64,000 bases of DNA from Butyrivibrio sp. AE3009 (GCF_000420845.1 NZ_ATVS01000005.1:1-64000); one strand, 5' to 3'; counted from the first letter of the stretch, positions 24,985-34,733 are shown. Notes: generated by a model from the sequence alone, not told the origin. Numbers and translations: made by a program.

Positions 24985-25013
24985 TTGACACGAAAAATTC
25001 CACATGTTACGAT
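24985..25013 (+). promoter_or_regulatory. Promoter of the NiCo riboswitch-CDF transcript
   Basis: TTGACA (24985-24990), 17 bp, TACGAT (25008-25013), with an extended TGT just before the -10. It lies about 45 bp before the aptamer. Confidence 0.75.
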
Positions 25014-25059
25014 GATAAAAACTCTTTGCACTGCATAAACACATATGTGTCATCTACAG

Positions 25060-25165
25060 TACAAACTGAGCAGGCAATGCTTTTCCCGTACAAGAAATGC
25101 ATGTGGCCGGGTCGTTGATAGCGACAGCAGATCAGACATTTGAGCGCATCTGCGGGACAGTAGTA
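25060..25165 (+). promoter_or_regulatory. NiCo (czcD) riboswitch aptamer
   Basis: The aptamer core matches the NiCo class as I recall it: ACTGAGCAGGCAATGC (25065-25080), then GTGGCCGGG (25093-25101), the P3 stem GTCG/CGAC, the P4 stem GCAGAT (25127-25132)/ATCTGC (25148-25153), and GGGACAGT (25154-25161) closing on ACTG (25065-25068). NiCo riboswitches bind Co2+ or Ni2+ cooperatively and switch on metal exporters. The gene downstream is a CDF transporter, exactly the expected target. A G-rich stretch followed by T6 (25181-25186) comes next, but I could not find the left arm of a terminator. Confidence 0.85.
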
Positions 25166-25189
25166 GGTTCCGGGGTGGGCTTTTTTATT

Positions 25190-25222
25190 TACCTCGAGAA
25201 GATGACGAAAGTAATGGAGGTA
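25190..25222 (+). promoter_or_regulatory. Hairpin covering the CDF ribosome-binding site
   Basis: TACCTC (25190-25195) can pair with GAGGTA (25217-25222), which contains the GGAGG site of the CDF gene (ATG 25228). This may be the riboswitch's translational switch. The loop is 21 nt. Confidence 0.45.
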
Positions 25223-25227
25223 ATGTA

Positions 25228-26097
25228 ATGGATGAAAAAACTATAGTAAAGAAGGTCTCTAAGGTTGGTATCTTCGGAAACGTTCTGCTCTCAGCCTTCA
25301 AGCTGATCGCAGGATTACTTGGTAATTCCGGAGCCATGGTCAGTGACGCGGTTCATTCCCTGTCTGACGTCTTCGCAACCTTCATCGCATATCTGGGAGT
25401 TCGCATGTCGATGCAGCCCGAAGATGAGGAGCACCCCTACGGTCATGAGAGACTGGAATCTGCTGCGTCTCTTATACTGGGAGTTATCCTTGCTGTGACA
25501 GGTCTTAGCATAGCCTCCACCGGAGTTCATAAGCTCATGGCAGGTGAGGAGATTCCCATTCCCACTATTCTTCCGATTATCGCAGCGGTTGTTTCCATCG
25601 TGACCAAGGAAGCCATGTTCTGGTATACCATGTACTACGCCAAGAAACTTGATTCCTCAGCCTTCAAGGCAGACGCCTGGCACCACAGGTCTGATGCCAT
25701 TTCTTCAGTTGGTTCCTTTATCGGTATCGGTCTGGCAAGACTTGGTTTTCCCATTATGGATCCAATCGCCAGTCTCTTTATCTGTATTTTCATATTGAAA
25801 GTAGCTTACGACATTTCCAAGGACGCTTTTGTCAAAATGCTTGATACCTCCTGCGGCAAGGAGTTCGAGGATAATCTTCGTGAATTTATAGAGAAGCAGC
25901 CGGGAGTTCAGCAGGTGGACCTTCTCCATACCAGGCAGTTCGGTAACAAGATCTATATCGATCTGGAGATCGCAGCCAAAAGAGACAGTACCCTGGTGGA
26001 AGCACACGACATCGCAGAGAGCGTCCACAACAGCGTGGAACAGCAGTATCCAAACGTCAAGCACGTGATGGTTCATGTTAACCCCGGCAATTCATGA
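25228..26097 (+). CDS. Cation diffusion facilitator metal exporter
   Basis: 289 residues: six transmembrane helices (about 1-205) and a C-terminal cytoplasmic metal-binding domain (about 210-289). TM2 has SDAVHSLSDV and TM5 has AWHHRSDA, the H-x-x-x-D metal site of zinc/cobalt/nickel/iron CDFs. The C-terminal domain has HTRQFGNKIYIDLEI and ends with HVMVHVNP. CDF proteins export divalent metal in exchange for protons. The NiCo riboswitch upstream points to cobalt and nickel as physiological inducers. Confidence 0.93.
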   Translation: MDEKTIVKKVSKVGIFGNVLLSAFKLIAGLLGNSGAMVSDAVHSLSDVFATFIAYLGVRMSMQPEDEEHPYGHERLESAASLILGVILAVTGLSIASTGVHKLMAGEEIPIPTILPIIAAVVSIVTKEAMFWYTMYYAKKLDSSAFKADAWHHRSDAISSVGSFIGIGLARLGFPIMDPIASLFICIFILKVAYDISKDAFVKMLDTSCGKEFEDNLREFIEKQPGVQQVDLLHTRQFGNKIYIDLEIAAKRDSTLVEAHDIAESVHNSVEQQYPNVKHVMVHVNPGNS

Positions 26098-26183
26098 GGT
26101 TTTCACATAGGTGCATAGTGTGATAAGATAGATAGTGAAGGTATTTTAACTTATTTTTTCTTGTTTATGAGTGGGGGATAACT

Positions 26184-26828
26184 ATGTTAGACAAGATCGA
26201 AGTATTCACGCACAGCAGTGTCAGGATCAGATGTGCGGAAGGCACCATCTATGTGGATCCCTTCAAGATGAAGGAAGAGCCACATGATGCTGATTACGTC
26301 CTGATTACTCATCCGCACTATGACCATTTTTCCATCGAAGACATCAGAAAAGTTATTTGTCCGGACACCATCATGATCGTGCCGGAGCGCATGGAGGACG
26401 ACGCCAGGGAACTTGAGCGGGAAGTCAGATCCATCGAGACCGTAAGGCCGGGAGTATATCGTGAGATCGACGGCCTTGAGCTGGAGGCGGTACCGGCTTA
26501 CAACACCGTCAAGCCCTTCCATCCAAGGAGAGCCGAGTGGGTTGGCTATATCCTTCGTATTGAGGGCAAAAGAGTCTACATCGCAGGCGATACCGGCGCC
26601 ACCAAGGAAGCCAGGAAGATCAAGTGCGATATCGCACTGGTGCCCGTTGGCGGAACCTACACCATGGACACCAAGAGGGCAGCAGAGCTCATCAACGGCA
26701 TGAGACCGGACTATGCGATTCCCACACACTACGGCGGGATTGTGGGCAGGAAGAGTGATGGGCAGACCTTTGCAGGACTTGTCAGCAGCCCTGTCAAGGT
26801 GGTTGAGAAGATACAATATTTTGATTGA
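26184..26828 (+). CDS. Metallo-beta-lactamase-fold hydrolase (UlaG/UPF0173-like)
   Basis: 214 residues. The metal-binding motif HPHYDHFS (H-x-H-x-D-H) and the later GDTG and PTHYGG are present, as in the UlaG/UPF0173 group of MBL-fold hydrolases. Members include lactonases and phosphodiesterases, and the substrate cannot be assigned. There is no signal peptide. A G-rich site precedes ATG 26184, 86 bp after the CDF gene. A good terminator closes the unit, so it may be cotranscribed with the CDF gene under riboswitch control. Confidence 0.88.
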   Translation: MLDKIEVFTHSSVRIRCAEGTIYVDPFKMKEEPHDADYVLITHPHYDHFSIEDIRKVICPDTIMIVPERMEDDARELEREVRSIETVRPGVYREIDGLELEAVPAYNTVKPFHPRRAEWVGYILRIEGKRVYIAGDTGATKEARKIKCDIALVPVGGTYTMDTKRAAELINGMRPDYAIPTHYGGIVGRKSDGQTFAGLVSSPVKVVEKIQYFD

Positions 26829-26847
26829 TAATTTAAGAAGAAATCAG

Positions 26848-26882
26848 CAGAGACAGGATTCATTCCTGCCTCTGTTTTTTTA
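26848..26882 (+). terminator. Terminator after the MBL gene
   Basis: CAGAGACAGG (26848-26857) pairs with CCTGCCTCTG (26865-26874) with one mismatch, then seven T. Confidence 0.9.
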
Positions 26883-27002
26883 ATATAAAATTTCATGTTT
26901 TTTAACCAAAAAATAGTCGATTTTTTATAAAATTCCAGTCAATATAACGTAATATTATAAGAAGGAGAATCTTTTTTTCAAATATAAAAGGAGACATGCC
27001 TC

Positions 27003-28061
27003 ATGAAAATGTTCTACGGTAAAAACCCACAATGTAACGTTAGTGACGCAGTAAGAGGCCTTTCATCCCCCAGGCTCATAGTCTTTACCTGCAGCGAGGA
27101 TGGTTTTGACAAGGCTGTTGCTGACATCGAAAAAGCCTATCCCGGCGTACCCAGTATCGGCTGTATCGGCATGGGCTATGATTCTGCGATTCAGGAAAAA
27201 GGTGTTTCTGTCATGGCCTTTTCAGAGGGCGTGACCGTTGCTACCGGTGTTCTGGAGGGCGTATCCACCATGCCTGCAAGGCATATCGCAAGGTTGGAAA
27301 AGGATCTGGAGAAAGTTAGACCCGGCAAGGATAATACTGCCATCATTGATTTCTGTACCGGCAACGATGCAGCTGTTCTCACCACCTTAAGAGGATTGGT
27401 GGACAAATATAATCTCCAGGTTATGGGGGCCACCGGCGATGCGGGCAAGGTTTCCTGCAATGGCAAGATCTATAACGATGGAATGGTATATGCAGTTGTT
27501 CGCAATGAAGGCGGCAAGGTTAAGACCTACAAGGAGAACATCTATGTTCCCAAGGACAACACCCAGCTCATCGCCTCCAAGACCGACAAGAGCAAATATT
27601 ATCTGGGCGAGCTCAACGGCCGCTCAGCCAAGCAGGTATATATGGAGCTTACCCACACAAGCAGCGACAAAGAGATCATCGCTCAGACCTTCAAGAATCC
27701 GCTCGGCAAGATGATCGGTAATGACGTGTGCATCATGTCCATCAAGGACGTTGCCGGCTCAGGACTTATCCTGTACCGTCAGGCCAATGACTCTGACATC
27801 CTGACGCTACTTGAGATGAGAGATCCCATGGAGGTTGCTCAGACTACCGTAGATAAGATAAAAGCTGATTTTCACCATATATCAGGCATTTACTCCGTTA
27901 ACTGTATTTTCCGCTATCTGGTTCTGAAGGAGAGGGGCGAGCTCAACGGTTATCTGTCCAAGATCGCATCCCTTGGAACTTCCTGCGGACTTATTGGTTT
28001 TGGAGAGCACTACAATGCCCAGTTTGTTAACCAGACAATGACCTGTGTTGTTTTTGAATAA
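27003..28061 (+). CDS. FIST-domain sensory protein
   Basis: 352 residues with FIST N-terminal and C-terminal domains: GCIGMGYDSAIQEKGVSVMAF in the N-part, GATGDAG, then GIYSVNCIFRYLVL and LGTSCGLIGFGEHYNAQFVN, the conserved FIST_C end. FIST is a predicted small-ligand (amino acid) sensor found with signalling domains. There is no membrane helix. It is followed after 15 bp by a soluble methyl-accepting protein, so the two likely form a split cytoplasmic chemoreceptor. AAGGAG precedes the start. Confidence 0.9.
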   Translation: MKMFYGKNPQCNVSDAVRGLSSPRLIVFTCSEDGFDKAVADIEKAYPGVPSIGCIGMGYDSAIQEKGVSVMAFSEGVTVATGVLEGVSTMPARHIARLEKDLEKVRPGKDNTAIIDFCTGNDAAVLTTLRGLVDKYNLQVMGATGDAGKVSCNGKIYNDGMVYAVVRNEGGKVKTYKENIYVPKDNTQLIASKTDKSKYYLGELNGRSAKQVYMELTHTSSDKEIIAQTFKNPLGKMIGNDVCIMSIKDVAGSGLILYRQANDSDILTLLEMRDPMEVAQTTVDKIKADFHHISGIYSVNCIFRYLVLKERGELNGYLSKIASLGTSCGLIGFGEHYNAQFVNQTMTCVVFE

Positions 28062-28076
28062 AAAAGGAGAACCATT

Positions 28077-29039
28077 ATGCTTACAGATATGTTTAAGAAA
28101 AAAGACGAAGCAGAGGTCAATCAGCAGACACAGGTAGTAAAGTCTTCCGTTGACGCTGAGAAGATGGAGTCTCTGGTTTATATCGCAGATTCTATCAAGA
28201 CCTTCCAGAAGGAGCTTGTTCAGAACGAGCTTAACTCCCTTACCGAGATCCATGATATGGGAGTTGCCGTTAATACTGTAATGGAGAGTAATGCTAACCT
28301 CCGGGAGCAGATGGATGCTTTTAACGAGATGTTCGAAGCCGTTAATACCAGCGCTTCCAAGTTCGAGGATGTTAAAGTTAATATTCTTAACAGCGTTGAG
28401 AATGCCCAGAACAAAGTGGAGGAGCTAAAGACCAGTTCCAACGAGGTTCGCGCCAGCTTCGATGAGATGACTCAGGGGTTCGAGAACTTCAAGAGCGCCG
28501 TTGACCAGATCTCCGATTACATGAAGAAGATCATCGGAATTGCAACCCAGACCAACCTCCTGGCCCTCAACGCCTCCATCGAGGCCGCAAGAGCAGGTAA
28601 CGCAGGTAAAGGCTTCGCCGTAGTTGCTACTGAGGTTCGTGAGCTTGCCGATGAGATCAAAGTAATGATCAGCCAGGTTAACGCCAGCATCGACGCTGCC
28701 GGACAGGAGAGCGAGAAGCTCACCGAGAGCATGGCCAACTCCATCGCAGCCATGGACAGGAGCCTACGCGAAGTTGACGAGACCAAGGAGACCTTCGTTG
28801 AGATCATTGAGAGCGCCAACGGAGCCAACGCCGTTCAGCAGGAGATCTCAGATACTGCTGATACAGCCTCCGACGAACTTATCAAGATCGGCAACAGCTT
28901 CAGCGACATCAATAACAAATACGATGCACTGGTTGATCAGCTTGAGAGAGTCAACCGCCTTGGCACTACCAAGTCCAGTGTGTTCGAGCATATTGACAAT
29001 CTGGTATCGCAGATACCGCCGATTGTGAAAGAGAGATAA
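28077..29039 (+). CDS. Soluble methyl-accepting chemotaxis protein (signalling module)
   Basis: 320 residues without a membrane segment. The C-terminal two thirds form the chemoreceptor coiled coil, with the hairpin tip [20 protein letters not shown] near residue 158. No sensor domain is seen. The FIST protein directly upstream may supply ligand input. The tip binds CheW and CheA. An AAGGAG site precedes ATG 28077. The gene ends 24 bp before a very large palindrome. Confidence 0.93.
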   Translation: MLTDMFKKKDEAEVNQQTQVVKSSVDAEKMESLVYIADSIKTFQKELVQNELNSLTEIHDMGVAVNTVMESNANLREQMDAFNEMFEAVNTSASKFEDVKVNILNSVENAQNKVEELKTSSNEVRASFDEMTQGFENFKSAVDQISDYMKKIIGIATQTNLLALNASIEAARAGNAGKGFAVVATEVRELADEIKVMISQVNASIDAAGQESEKLTESMANSIAAMDRSLREVDETKETFVEIIESANGANAVQQEISDTADTASDELIKIGNSFSDINNKYDALVDQLERVNRLGTTKSSVFEHIDNLVSQIPPIVKER

Positions 29040-29062
29040 TATAGTCGAATATTTTAGTCGAA

Positions 29063-29164
29063 GGGGACGGTTTTTATACCAATGGGGACGGTTCTGTTTG
29101 GTAAAGTTTTGTTCGCAAAACTTTACCAAACAGAACCGTCCCCATTGGTATAAAAACTGTCCCC
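29063..29164. repeat. 49-bp near-perfect palindrome with ACCGTCCCC modules
   Basis: The left arm (29063-29111) and right arm (29116-29164) are complementary over 49 bp with a single mismatch and a TTCG loop. Each arm contains two copies of GGGGACGGT or its complement (one copy is ACTGTCCCC). It lies between convergent genes and can act as a bidirectional terminator. The same core recurs at 53103 and 54942-54970. Confidence 0.95.
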
Positions 29165-29194
29165 AGTGATGACTCTTAGTTCCCGCAGACTTCT

Positions 29195-29479
29195 TTACAT
29201 AGCCTGCTGATCGTTGCTGCCCTGAGGGAACTGAACGCTCTGATCATTCTGAGCATCCTTAGGCTTTCTCAGAATCAGGAACATGAACAGACCACACAGA
29301 GGTGCTCCAAGTAAGATTCCAAGTACGAAAGCACCTACAAGGCAAGCGAAGAAACCGCCAACACCAAGTCCTACCTTCTGCTTCTTGATACCTGTAATGA
29401 GCGGAACAAGTCCGAGTACTATACCCATAACCAATGATCCCACAACTGCGCCAATTGCGTATGCACTACTGTAATCCAT
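29195..29479 (-). CDS. Small two-helix membrane protein
   Basis: 94 residues: two Gly/Ala-rich hydrophobic segments (about 8-28 and 38-68), a short basic loop and a polar Gln-rich C-terminal tail. GAGGAGG precedes the start. It resembles generic small membrane proteins of Firmicutes, and I do not recognise a specific family. It is convergent with the MCP gene and separated from it by the big palindrome. Confidence 0.6.
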   Translation of the reverse strand: MDYSSAYAIGAVVGSLVMGIVLGLVPLITGIKKQKVGLGVGGFFACLVGAFVLGILLGAPLCGLFMFLILRKPKDAQNDQSVQFPQGSNDQQAM

Positions 29480-29643
29480 ACAAAACCTCCTCTAAAAAAG
29501 TTAACAATATCTCTACCATTATACACGATGAAATGAGGGAATGTATGAAGTATCTGTGATTTTTCATTTCACTATGCTATATTCTTAAATGGAATAGGAT
29601 ATGTATATTATAGTAAACCGCTAATGGTATCATGAGGCTTCAT

Positions 29644-30027
29644 ATGAATATTGAACACATAGCAATGTACGTAAACGATCTTGAATCCGCCAGAGATTTC
29701 TTCGTCAAGTATCTCGATGGTACATCCAACGATGGTTATCACAATGTTAAAACAGATTTCCGCTCCTACTTCATCTCTTTTGATACCGGAGCGAGACTTG
29801 AACTGATGAATAAGCCGGGGCTGGTAGATGCGGAGAAGGCGCTGAATAGGACCGGATATATCCATATAACTTTTTCTGTTGGAAGCAAAGAGAAGGTGGA
29901 TGAATTGACAGAGCGGCTTAAGGGTGACGGCTACGAAGTGGTGAGCGGTCCAAGGTACACCGGGGACGGATATTACGAGAGCTGTATTGTGGCCATCGAA
30001 GGAAATCAGATTGAGATAACTGAGTGA
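29644..30027 (+). CDS. VOC-family (glyoxalase/bleomycin resistance-like) protein
   Basis: 127 residues. It has the paired beta-alpha-beta-beta-beta layout of vicinal oxygen chelate proteins, with the metal-ligand-type His4 or nearby in MNIEHIAMY, a central Glu in ARLELMN, a His in YIHITF and a final Glu in IEITE. Members include glyoxalase I and antibiotic-binding proteins; the substrate is unknown. Start 29644 is preferred over 29632 because GAGG lies 6 bp before it. Confidence 0.88.
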   Translation: MNIEHIAMYVNDLESARDFFVKYLDGTSNDGYHNVKTDFRSYFISFDTGARLELMNKPGLVDAEKALNRTGYIHITFSVGSKEKVDELTERLKGDGYEVVSGPRYTGDGYYESCIVAIEGNQIEITE

Positions 30028-30073
30028 TCAAGAAAAGTAAATTATGTGAAAAAAGTTGGGAGGGACGACAGCT

Positions 30074-31303
30074 GTGGAGAGTCAGAAAGAAGAAACAACG
30101 TTAGGCGTGTACTTAAACTATTTAAAGAGCGAAGCGGAAGTAGGAAAAAGAATAATAATATATTTTGGTATATATATAGTGTTAGTAGCAGTGTTTTATG
30201 CATTGTACTGGATGGCTGCGCCACAGGGGGAAAATACTGAAGTGTCTGCTAGCCAGATTGTAAACCAGATTGTGATTCAGTTTAAGGAAATGGTTGATAA
30301 TCAGACGCATACAGAGCACGGATTTAACATTTTTATGTTTATGCTTTTTGTTATTTCTATATTTGGAATTCCTAAAGGAATTATGCATTTTTTCCCAAAT
30401 AGCTATAGAAGTGATATTGACTATGCGTTTTCGAGTACTAAGGGAATTGGAATAAAGGATATCAAAAGAATCATATCCTGTGGACTGGCTTTAAGCTTTG
30501 CGTATTTAATTATTATAGGGACAAATATCATTAATTTTATTTCAACAGAGGAAGGTGGCAAAATCCCCAGATGGTCAGTAATGGTTCTTGCGCTTGTAAT
30601 ATTGGCAGTAGCAATTGTGACTAACTGGTTACGAGCCAAAGCTGAAGGAAGAGACAATTTGTTGGCATATATTCAGACTATACCTGTTATGATCTCAATA
30701 ATTGCCTATCCGGTAAAGGAATATAATTTGAGATACATCGCTATCTATATCGGTGTTTTCACATGTCTTACAGTAAAAATGATGTGGGACATTGGCAAAT
30801 TATCATTCGATAAAGTCGTATGCTGTATTAAGAATTATGACTCCAATGGAGATCTATATATCCACTATCGATTAGACGATGAACGAGTTGTATGCTCACG
30901 TAATCAGGAACTGACCAAAGATTCAAAACCATCTCTTTACAATATAAACGCTTTATGTAGAAAAGAAATTGAAAGCGAGCTCACAGACGGCAATAAAATC
31001 TGGCATGATTCTGTCCGGAAAATTACTACATTGAGAAAAGAAAAAAGAGAAAATAAGAAGATTGAAAAAACCAATAGGAAGGCAGAAAAAGCCAAAAAGA
31101 AAGCAGAAACCAAAGCTCTGAAGGCTGAAAAAAAGGCAAAGAAGGAAGCGGCAAAATTAGAAAATACAAAGCTTAAGGAAGAAATGAAAGAACTGCAAAA
31201 CCAAATTGTTGAGCTTAAATCTATCAATGAAAAGCAAGGTCAAGAGATAATAAATCTTAAAACAGAGAATGAGAGACTAAAGACTCCCGGAAAGGGAGCG
31301 TAA
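30074..31303 (+). CDS. Membrane protein with long charged C-terminal coiled coil
   Basis: About 409 residues from the GTG at 30074, which has GGGAGG 10 bp upstream; the TTG 30056 start has none. There are four to five hydrophobic segments between residues 20 and 230. The last about 100 residues are almost only Lys, Glu, Ala and Asn in heptads, a long coiled coil facing the cytoplasm. Base use is clearly more AT-rich than in neighbouring genes, which hints at acquired DNA. I do not recognise the family. It ends 10 bp before bcp and may be cotranscribed with it. Confidence 0.6.
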   Translation: MESQKEETTLGVYLNYLKSEAEVGKRIIIYFGIYIVLVAVFYALYWMAAPQGENTEVSASQIVNQIVIQFKEMVDNQTHTEHGFNIFMFMLFVISIFGIPKGIMHFFPNSYRSDIDYAFSSTKGIGIKDIKRIISCGLALSFAYLIIIGTNIINFISTEEGGKIPRWSVMVLALVILAVAIVTNWLRAKAEGRDNLLAYIQTIPVMISIIAYPVKEYNLRYIAIYIGVFTCLTVKMMWDIGKLSFDKVVCCIKNYDSNGDLYIHYRLDDERVVCSRNQELTKDSKPSLYNINALCRKEIESELTDGNKIWHDSVRKITTLRKEKRENKKIEKTNRKAEKAKKKAETKALKAEKKAKKEAAKLENTKLKEEMKELQNQIVELKSINEKQGQEIINLKTENERLKTPGKGA

Positions 31304-31313
31304 GGAGGTCATT

Positions 31314-31772
31314 ATGCTCGAAGTAGGAACCAAAGCCCCTGATTTCAAACTGCCGGATCAAAACGGCGAGATCCACTCCCTGTCCGAATACAAAGGGCAG
31401 AAGGTGGTCCTATATTTTTACCCCAAGGACAACACCGCGGGCTGCACCAAGCAGGCCTGCAGCTTCGGCGAGCTCTATCCCCAGTTCAGGGAAAATGGAG
31501 CGGTGGTGCTGGGAGTAAGCAAGGATTCCGTGGCATCCCATAAGAAGTTCGAGGAGAAGTACGGGCTGCCCTTTACTCTTTTATCCGACACGGAGCTCAC
31601 AGTGATCAAGGCCTACGATGTCTGGAAGGAGAAAAAGAACTACGGCAAAGTCTCCATGGGAGTTGTCAGAACCACCTATCTCATCGATGAAAAAGGCGTG
31701 ATCGTAAAGGCCATGGATAAGGTGAAGGCAGCAGAGAATCCTACGGACATGCTGAATATCCTTACAGAATAA
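31314..31772 (+). CDS. bcp: Bcp/PrxQ-type peroxiredoxin
   Basis: 152 residues, with the peroxidatic Cys44 and resolving Cys49 of the BCP subgroup (DNTAGCTKQACSF). Also present are YFYPKDNTAGC and the conserved Arg in MGVVRTTYLID. It reduces hydrogen peroxide and organic peroxides with thioredoxin as donor; trxA lies 6.5 kb away. AAGGAGG precedes ATG 31314. The length fits the family. Confidence 0.95.
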   Translation: MLEVGTKAPDFKLPDQNGEIHSLSEYKGQKVVLYFYPKDNTAGCTKQACSFGELYPQFRENGAVVLGVSKDSVASHKKFEEKYGLPFTLLSDTELTVIKAYDVWKEKKNYGKVSMGVVRTTYLIDEKGVIVKAMDKVKAAENPTDMLNILTE

Positions 31773-31846
31773 TCGTATATATATACAAAAAGTTTCATGC
31801 AAAAATACGCATAAATATACGCAATAATTGTATAAAATATGATATG

Positions 31847-31909
31847 TAAACCGCATTTGACCGTTTTTATGCAGTGCACATGCATAGCGGCTTTGCGGTT
31901 TATTTTTTG
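31847..31909 (+). terminator. Terminator in the 277-bp gap after bcp
   Basis: TAAACCGC (31847-31854) pairs with GCGGTTTA (31895-31902), followed by TTTTTTG. A secondary stem lies in the loop (ATGCA/TGCAT). The gap also holds TATAAT (31957-31962), a likely -10 for the chemoreceptor, with no clear -35. Confidence 0.7.
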
Positions 31910-32049
31910 CTCATAAAGGTTATGGAAATTTAATTAGGCATACCGGGCGGATGCGATATAATGAATATACATACACTTTATAATGAATAATGGTGTGCTG
32001 GAAATGCAGACCATTATTGGGTTATTGCATTCCTATGAGGTGAATAATT

Positions 32050-34539
32050 ATGAGCAAAAATGGTGCAAAGCAAACTGGCGGATTTGTTCATTCCGTGAAG
32101 GGTAAGATCCTGATCATGGGTATTCTGGGGATCGCAGCTGCTGTGGTTATCGGAATTGTGGGAGTGTTCTCCATCAACAAGAATGCCCAGAGCAGTGAGA
32201 TCGTTTCAACAGTTAATGAGATCAACGTGCTCCAATCCCAGAATCTGGCCAATGATGCTCTCTATCAGTACTATGTTGAGGAGAGCTATCTTAAGGCTGC
32301 TCTGGATAATCTGGCAAACATGGAGCAGCAGGCGGTACAGCTGGAATCCATCGCTGACGAGAGCTACCGCGCATCCGTTGATTCCATTATTGAGAACATT
32401 GAGAAAAACAAGACCAATTACAACGAGATACTTAGCATCCATTCCACCAGAGGTTACACACCGGACATGGGTAAGTATCAGGAATACATGACTGCCAGCG
32501 CAGATCTCTCCGACAGCTTTGGCAGCCTTGTTAACAACAATGACTGGGTGGAGATCGAGTGGCAGAGCTATTTCCACGGCACCGATACACCTAAGACCGA
32601 GAAGGTCGATGGTAAGGACTACATCGTTCTTCACTACGATTACAAGCTTCCTGATGTAGGCAAGAGAAACAGTCTTATCTTCCGTCTTGGCGGAACCTTC
32701 ACCTACAAAGGGGACTATTTTATCAAAGGCGTAGCCCTGTCCAACGGCTCCGAGGTGATCCCTCTTGATCTTGGAACCATTGAGCTGGCGGAGAAGTCAG
32801 GCGCAGCCCTGGTGGATGCCGAGATCTCAACCTTTGGCGACGAGCCTGCTCTCAAGGTGTCTGCTAATTACAACGAGGCCAACGGTAAGTGGGAAGAGAT
32901 CTCCACAACCCTCAACATGGTGGAATATTCACCGGAAACCTATCCGGTTCTTAAATATGACCTCTACCTTCTTCCTTCCGCAATTGGTTCAGAAACCGAG
33001 TACAAGTACGGCGGTGCCGTTTCGGGAGTGTACGGCTTTGCTTCTAATCTGGGAAGCCTCAATGACATGGTCAGCGCCTACAGTAAGCTGGTGGTTGAGG
33101 GCAAAGACGTTACAGCAAGCCTCGCTGAGATTGAAGCCCTGATGGCAGAGATTCAGGAGAACATCCCCAAGTACACAACGGATCCTTCGTTGGCAGATAT
33201 ATCAACGGAAAAAATTGAAACTCTGAAATCCATTTTTGAATCCATAAAATCAACAGATTCCACCACCCTTAAGATCAAAGCCGACAACGCCGAGATCAAC
33301 TCCGTCCTCAGCAACATGTGCGCCACAGTTCAAAACGATGCAGTTGCCAACATGAACGGAGTAAGGAGCACGGTTACAATACTTATCGTCATCATCCTTA
33401 TTGCCAGCATCGTTGTGCTGACTCTTTTCCTGGCAAGGATCTTCATCGGCATCAACAGGAGCGTTAATTCCTTCAGCTCAGCCATCGAGGAAATCGAGGC
33501 GGGCAAGATATCCACCAGAGCCAACGCTTCCGGCAGGGATGAATTCGCTCTTTTTGCAGAGAGTCTCAATAACTTTATGGATACCCTTGAGGGGACAATT
33601 ATCAAGGTAAAAAAGGTTACGGATGTCCTGGCTGAGTCGGGAGTTGCCCTTGAAAACAGCGCCACCAAGACCAAGACCGTTGCAAGCGAGATCAATTCCA
33701 CCATTGATGAGATCTCCAAGGGCGCCGGTGAACAGGCCAAGGATATTGAGTCCTCCTCCCAGCAGGTTATGGACATCAAGAGCAACATCATGAAGATCGT
33801 GGGCAGCGTAAATACTCTGTCAGAGAGGTCTTCAGAGATGAATGACAATGGCAAAAAAGCTACCGACAACATGGATCAGCTGACCAGATCCAGCGACTTT
33901 ACCACCGAGGCCTTCGGTAAGATCGTTGATCAGGTTAAAAAGACAGATGAGTCTGTAGGTAAGATCCAGGAGGCTGTAAGCCTTATCGCTTCCGTTGCTG
34001 ACCAGATCAACCTTCTGTCCCTGAATGCCAGCATTGAGGCCGCAAGAGCGGGAGATGCGGGCAAAGGCTTCGCAGTTGTTGCCAGTGAGATCTCCAATCT
34101 GGCGGATCAGACCAACCAGTCCACAGCTGTTATCGAGGAGATCATTCGCGGATTGTCCGAGGAGTCCAATCGCACTGTGGCTACCATCAATGAGGTTACG
34201 GGACTTATCGAGGATCAGAAAAACAGCATAGATTCCACGGGAAGCGCATTCGAGAACGTAAGTCTTGGAATCGATTTTACAAGAAGTTCCGTATCGGAGG
34301 TACTGGATCAGGCACAGGCCTGCGAAAATGCCAGCGAGACGGTGGCGGATCTCATGACAAACCTGTCAGCTATCTCAGAGGAAAATGCAGCTTCGGCGGA
34401 GACTACCTCTGTTGCCATGACGCAGCTCAATGAGGAGACCACAAGGCTTGCGGAGACTTCCGCAGAGCTCAAGAGATATGCGGATGAGCTGCAGGAGGAT
34501 CTTGAGTTCTTCGAGATCGCCGGAGAGGCAAAGCGATGA
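32050..34539 (+). CDS. Transmembrane methyl-accepting chemotaxis protein
   Basis: 829 residues: TM1 (about 18-45), a large extracytoplasmic sensor of about 395 residues, TM2 (about 440-465), HAMP, and a signalling coiled coil. The coiled-coil tip is [20 protein letters not shown] near 653. The sensor is larger than usual and I do not recognise its fold. It should report an extracellular signal to CheA. GAGGTG precedes ATG 32050. Together with the FIST/MCP pair it points to a motile, chemotactic cell. Confidence 0.92.
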   Translation: MSKNGAKQTGGFVHSVKGKILIMGILGIAAAVVIGIVGVFSINKNAQSSEIVSTVNEINVLQSQNLANDALYQYYVEESYLKAALDNLANMEQQAVQLESIADESYRASVDSIIENIEKNKTNYNEILSIHSTRGYTPDMGKYQEYMTASADLSDSFGSLVNNNDWVEIEWQSYFHGTDTPKTEKVDGKDYIVLHYDYKLPDVGKRNSLIFRLGGTFTYKGDYFIKGVALSNGSEVIPLDLGTIELAEKSGAALVDAEISTFGDEPALKVSANYNEANGKWEEISTTLNMVEYSPETYPVLKYDLYLLPSAIGSETEYKYGGAVSGVYGFASNLGSLNDMVSAYSKLVVEGKDVTASLAEIEALMAEIQENIPKYTTDPSLADISTEKIETLKSIFESIKSTDSTTLKIKADNAEINSVLSNMCATVQNDAVANMNGVRSTVTILIVIILIASIVVLTLFLARIFIGINRSVNSFSSAIEEIEAGKISTRANASGRDEFALFAESLNNFMDTLEGTIIKVKKVTDVLAESGVALENSATKTKTVASEINSTIDEISKGAGEQAKDIESSSQQVMDIKSNIMKIVGSVNTLSERSSEMNDNGKKATDNMDQLTRSSDFTTEAFGKIVDQVKKTDESVGKIQEAVSLIASVADQINLLSLNASIEAARAGDAGKGFAVVASEISNLADQTNQSTAVIEEIIRGLSEESNRTVATINEVTGLIEDQKNSIDSTGSAFENVSLGIDFTRSSVSEVLDQAQACENASETVADLMTNLSAISEENAASAETTSVAMTQLNEETTRLAETSAELKRYADELQEDLEFFEIAGEAKR

Positions 34540-34611
34540 ATTTAGAGGCGATTTACCGCAAATAAAGGATGTCAGGTCTTAGCGCGACATATTACATACA
34601 TAGAATTACGG

Positions 34612-34654
34612 CCGGAGATGCCGGAATCTGCAGGATCAGGTTCCGGTGTTTCTG
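34612..34654 (+). terminator. Hairpin after the chemoreceptor gene
   Basis: GAGATGCCGGAA (ending about 34625) pairs with TTCCGGTGTTTC (34641-34652), including G-U pairs. There is no T-run, so termination is uncertain. Confidence 0.4.
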
Positions 34655-34672
34655 CGTTTATGGGGCGGGCCG

Positions 34673-34681
34673 TGCTATAAT
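34673..34681 (+). promoter_or_regulatory. Extended -10 promoter of the GH95 gene
   Basis: TGCTATAAT, an ideal extended -10 element, about 50 bp before ATG 34734. There is no good -35. Confidence 0.65.
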
Positions 34682-34733
34682 GGTGAAAGTATCTGTTTTG
34701 TGACGACTAAATATGAGTTTTGGGGTGAAAAAA

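Noticed and set aside
25154-25186. Classical terminator of the NiCo riboswitch
   Set aside because: A G-rich stretch plus T6 is present, but no complementary left arm was found nearby.
31930-31965. SigmaD-type promoter for the chemoreceptor
   Set aside because: GCGATAT resembles the -10, but no TAAA is present at the proper spacing; reported only as a -10 TATAAT.
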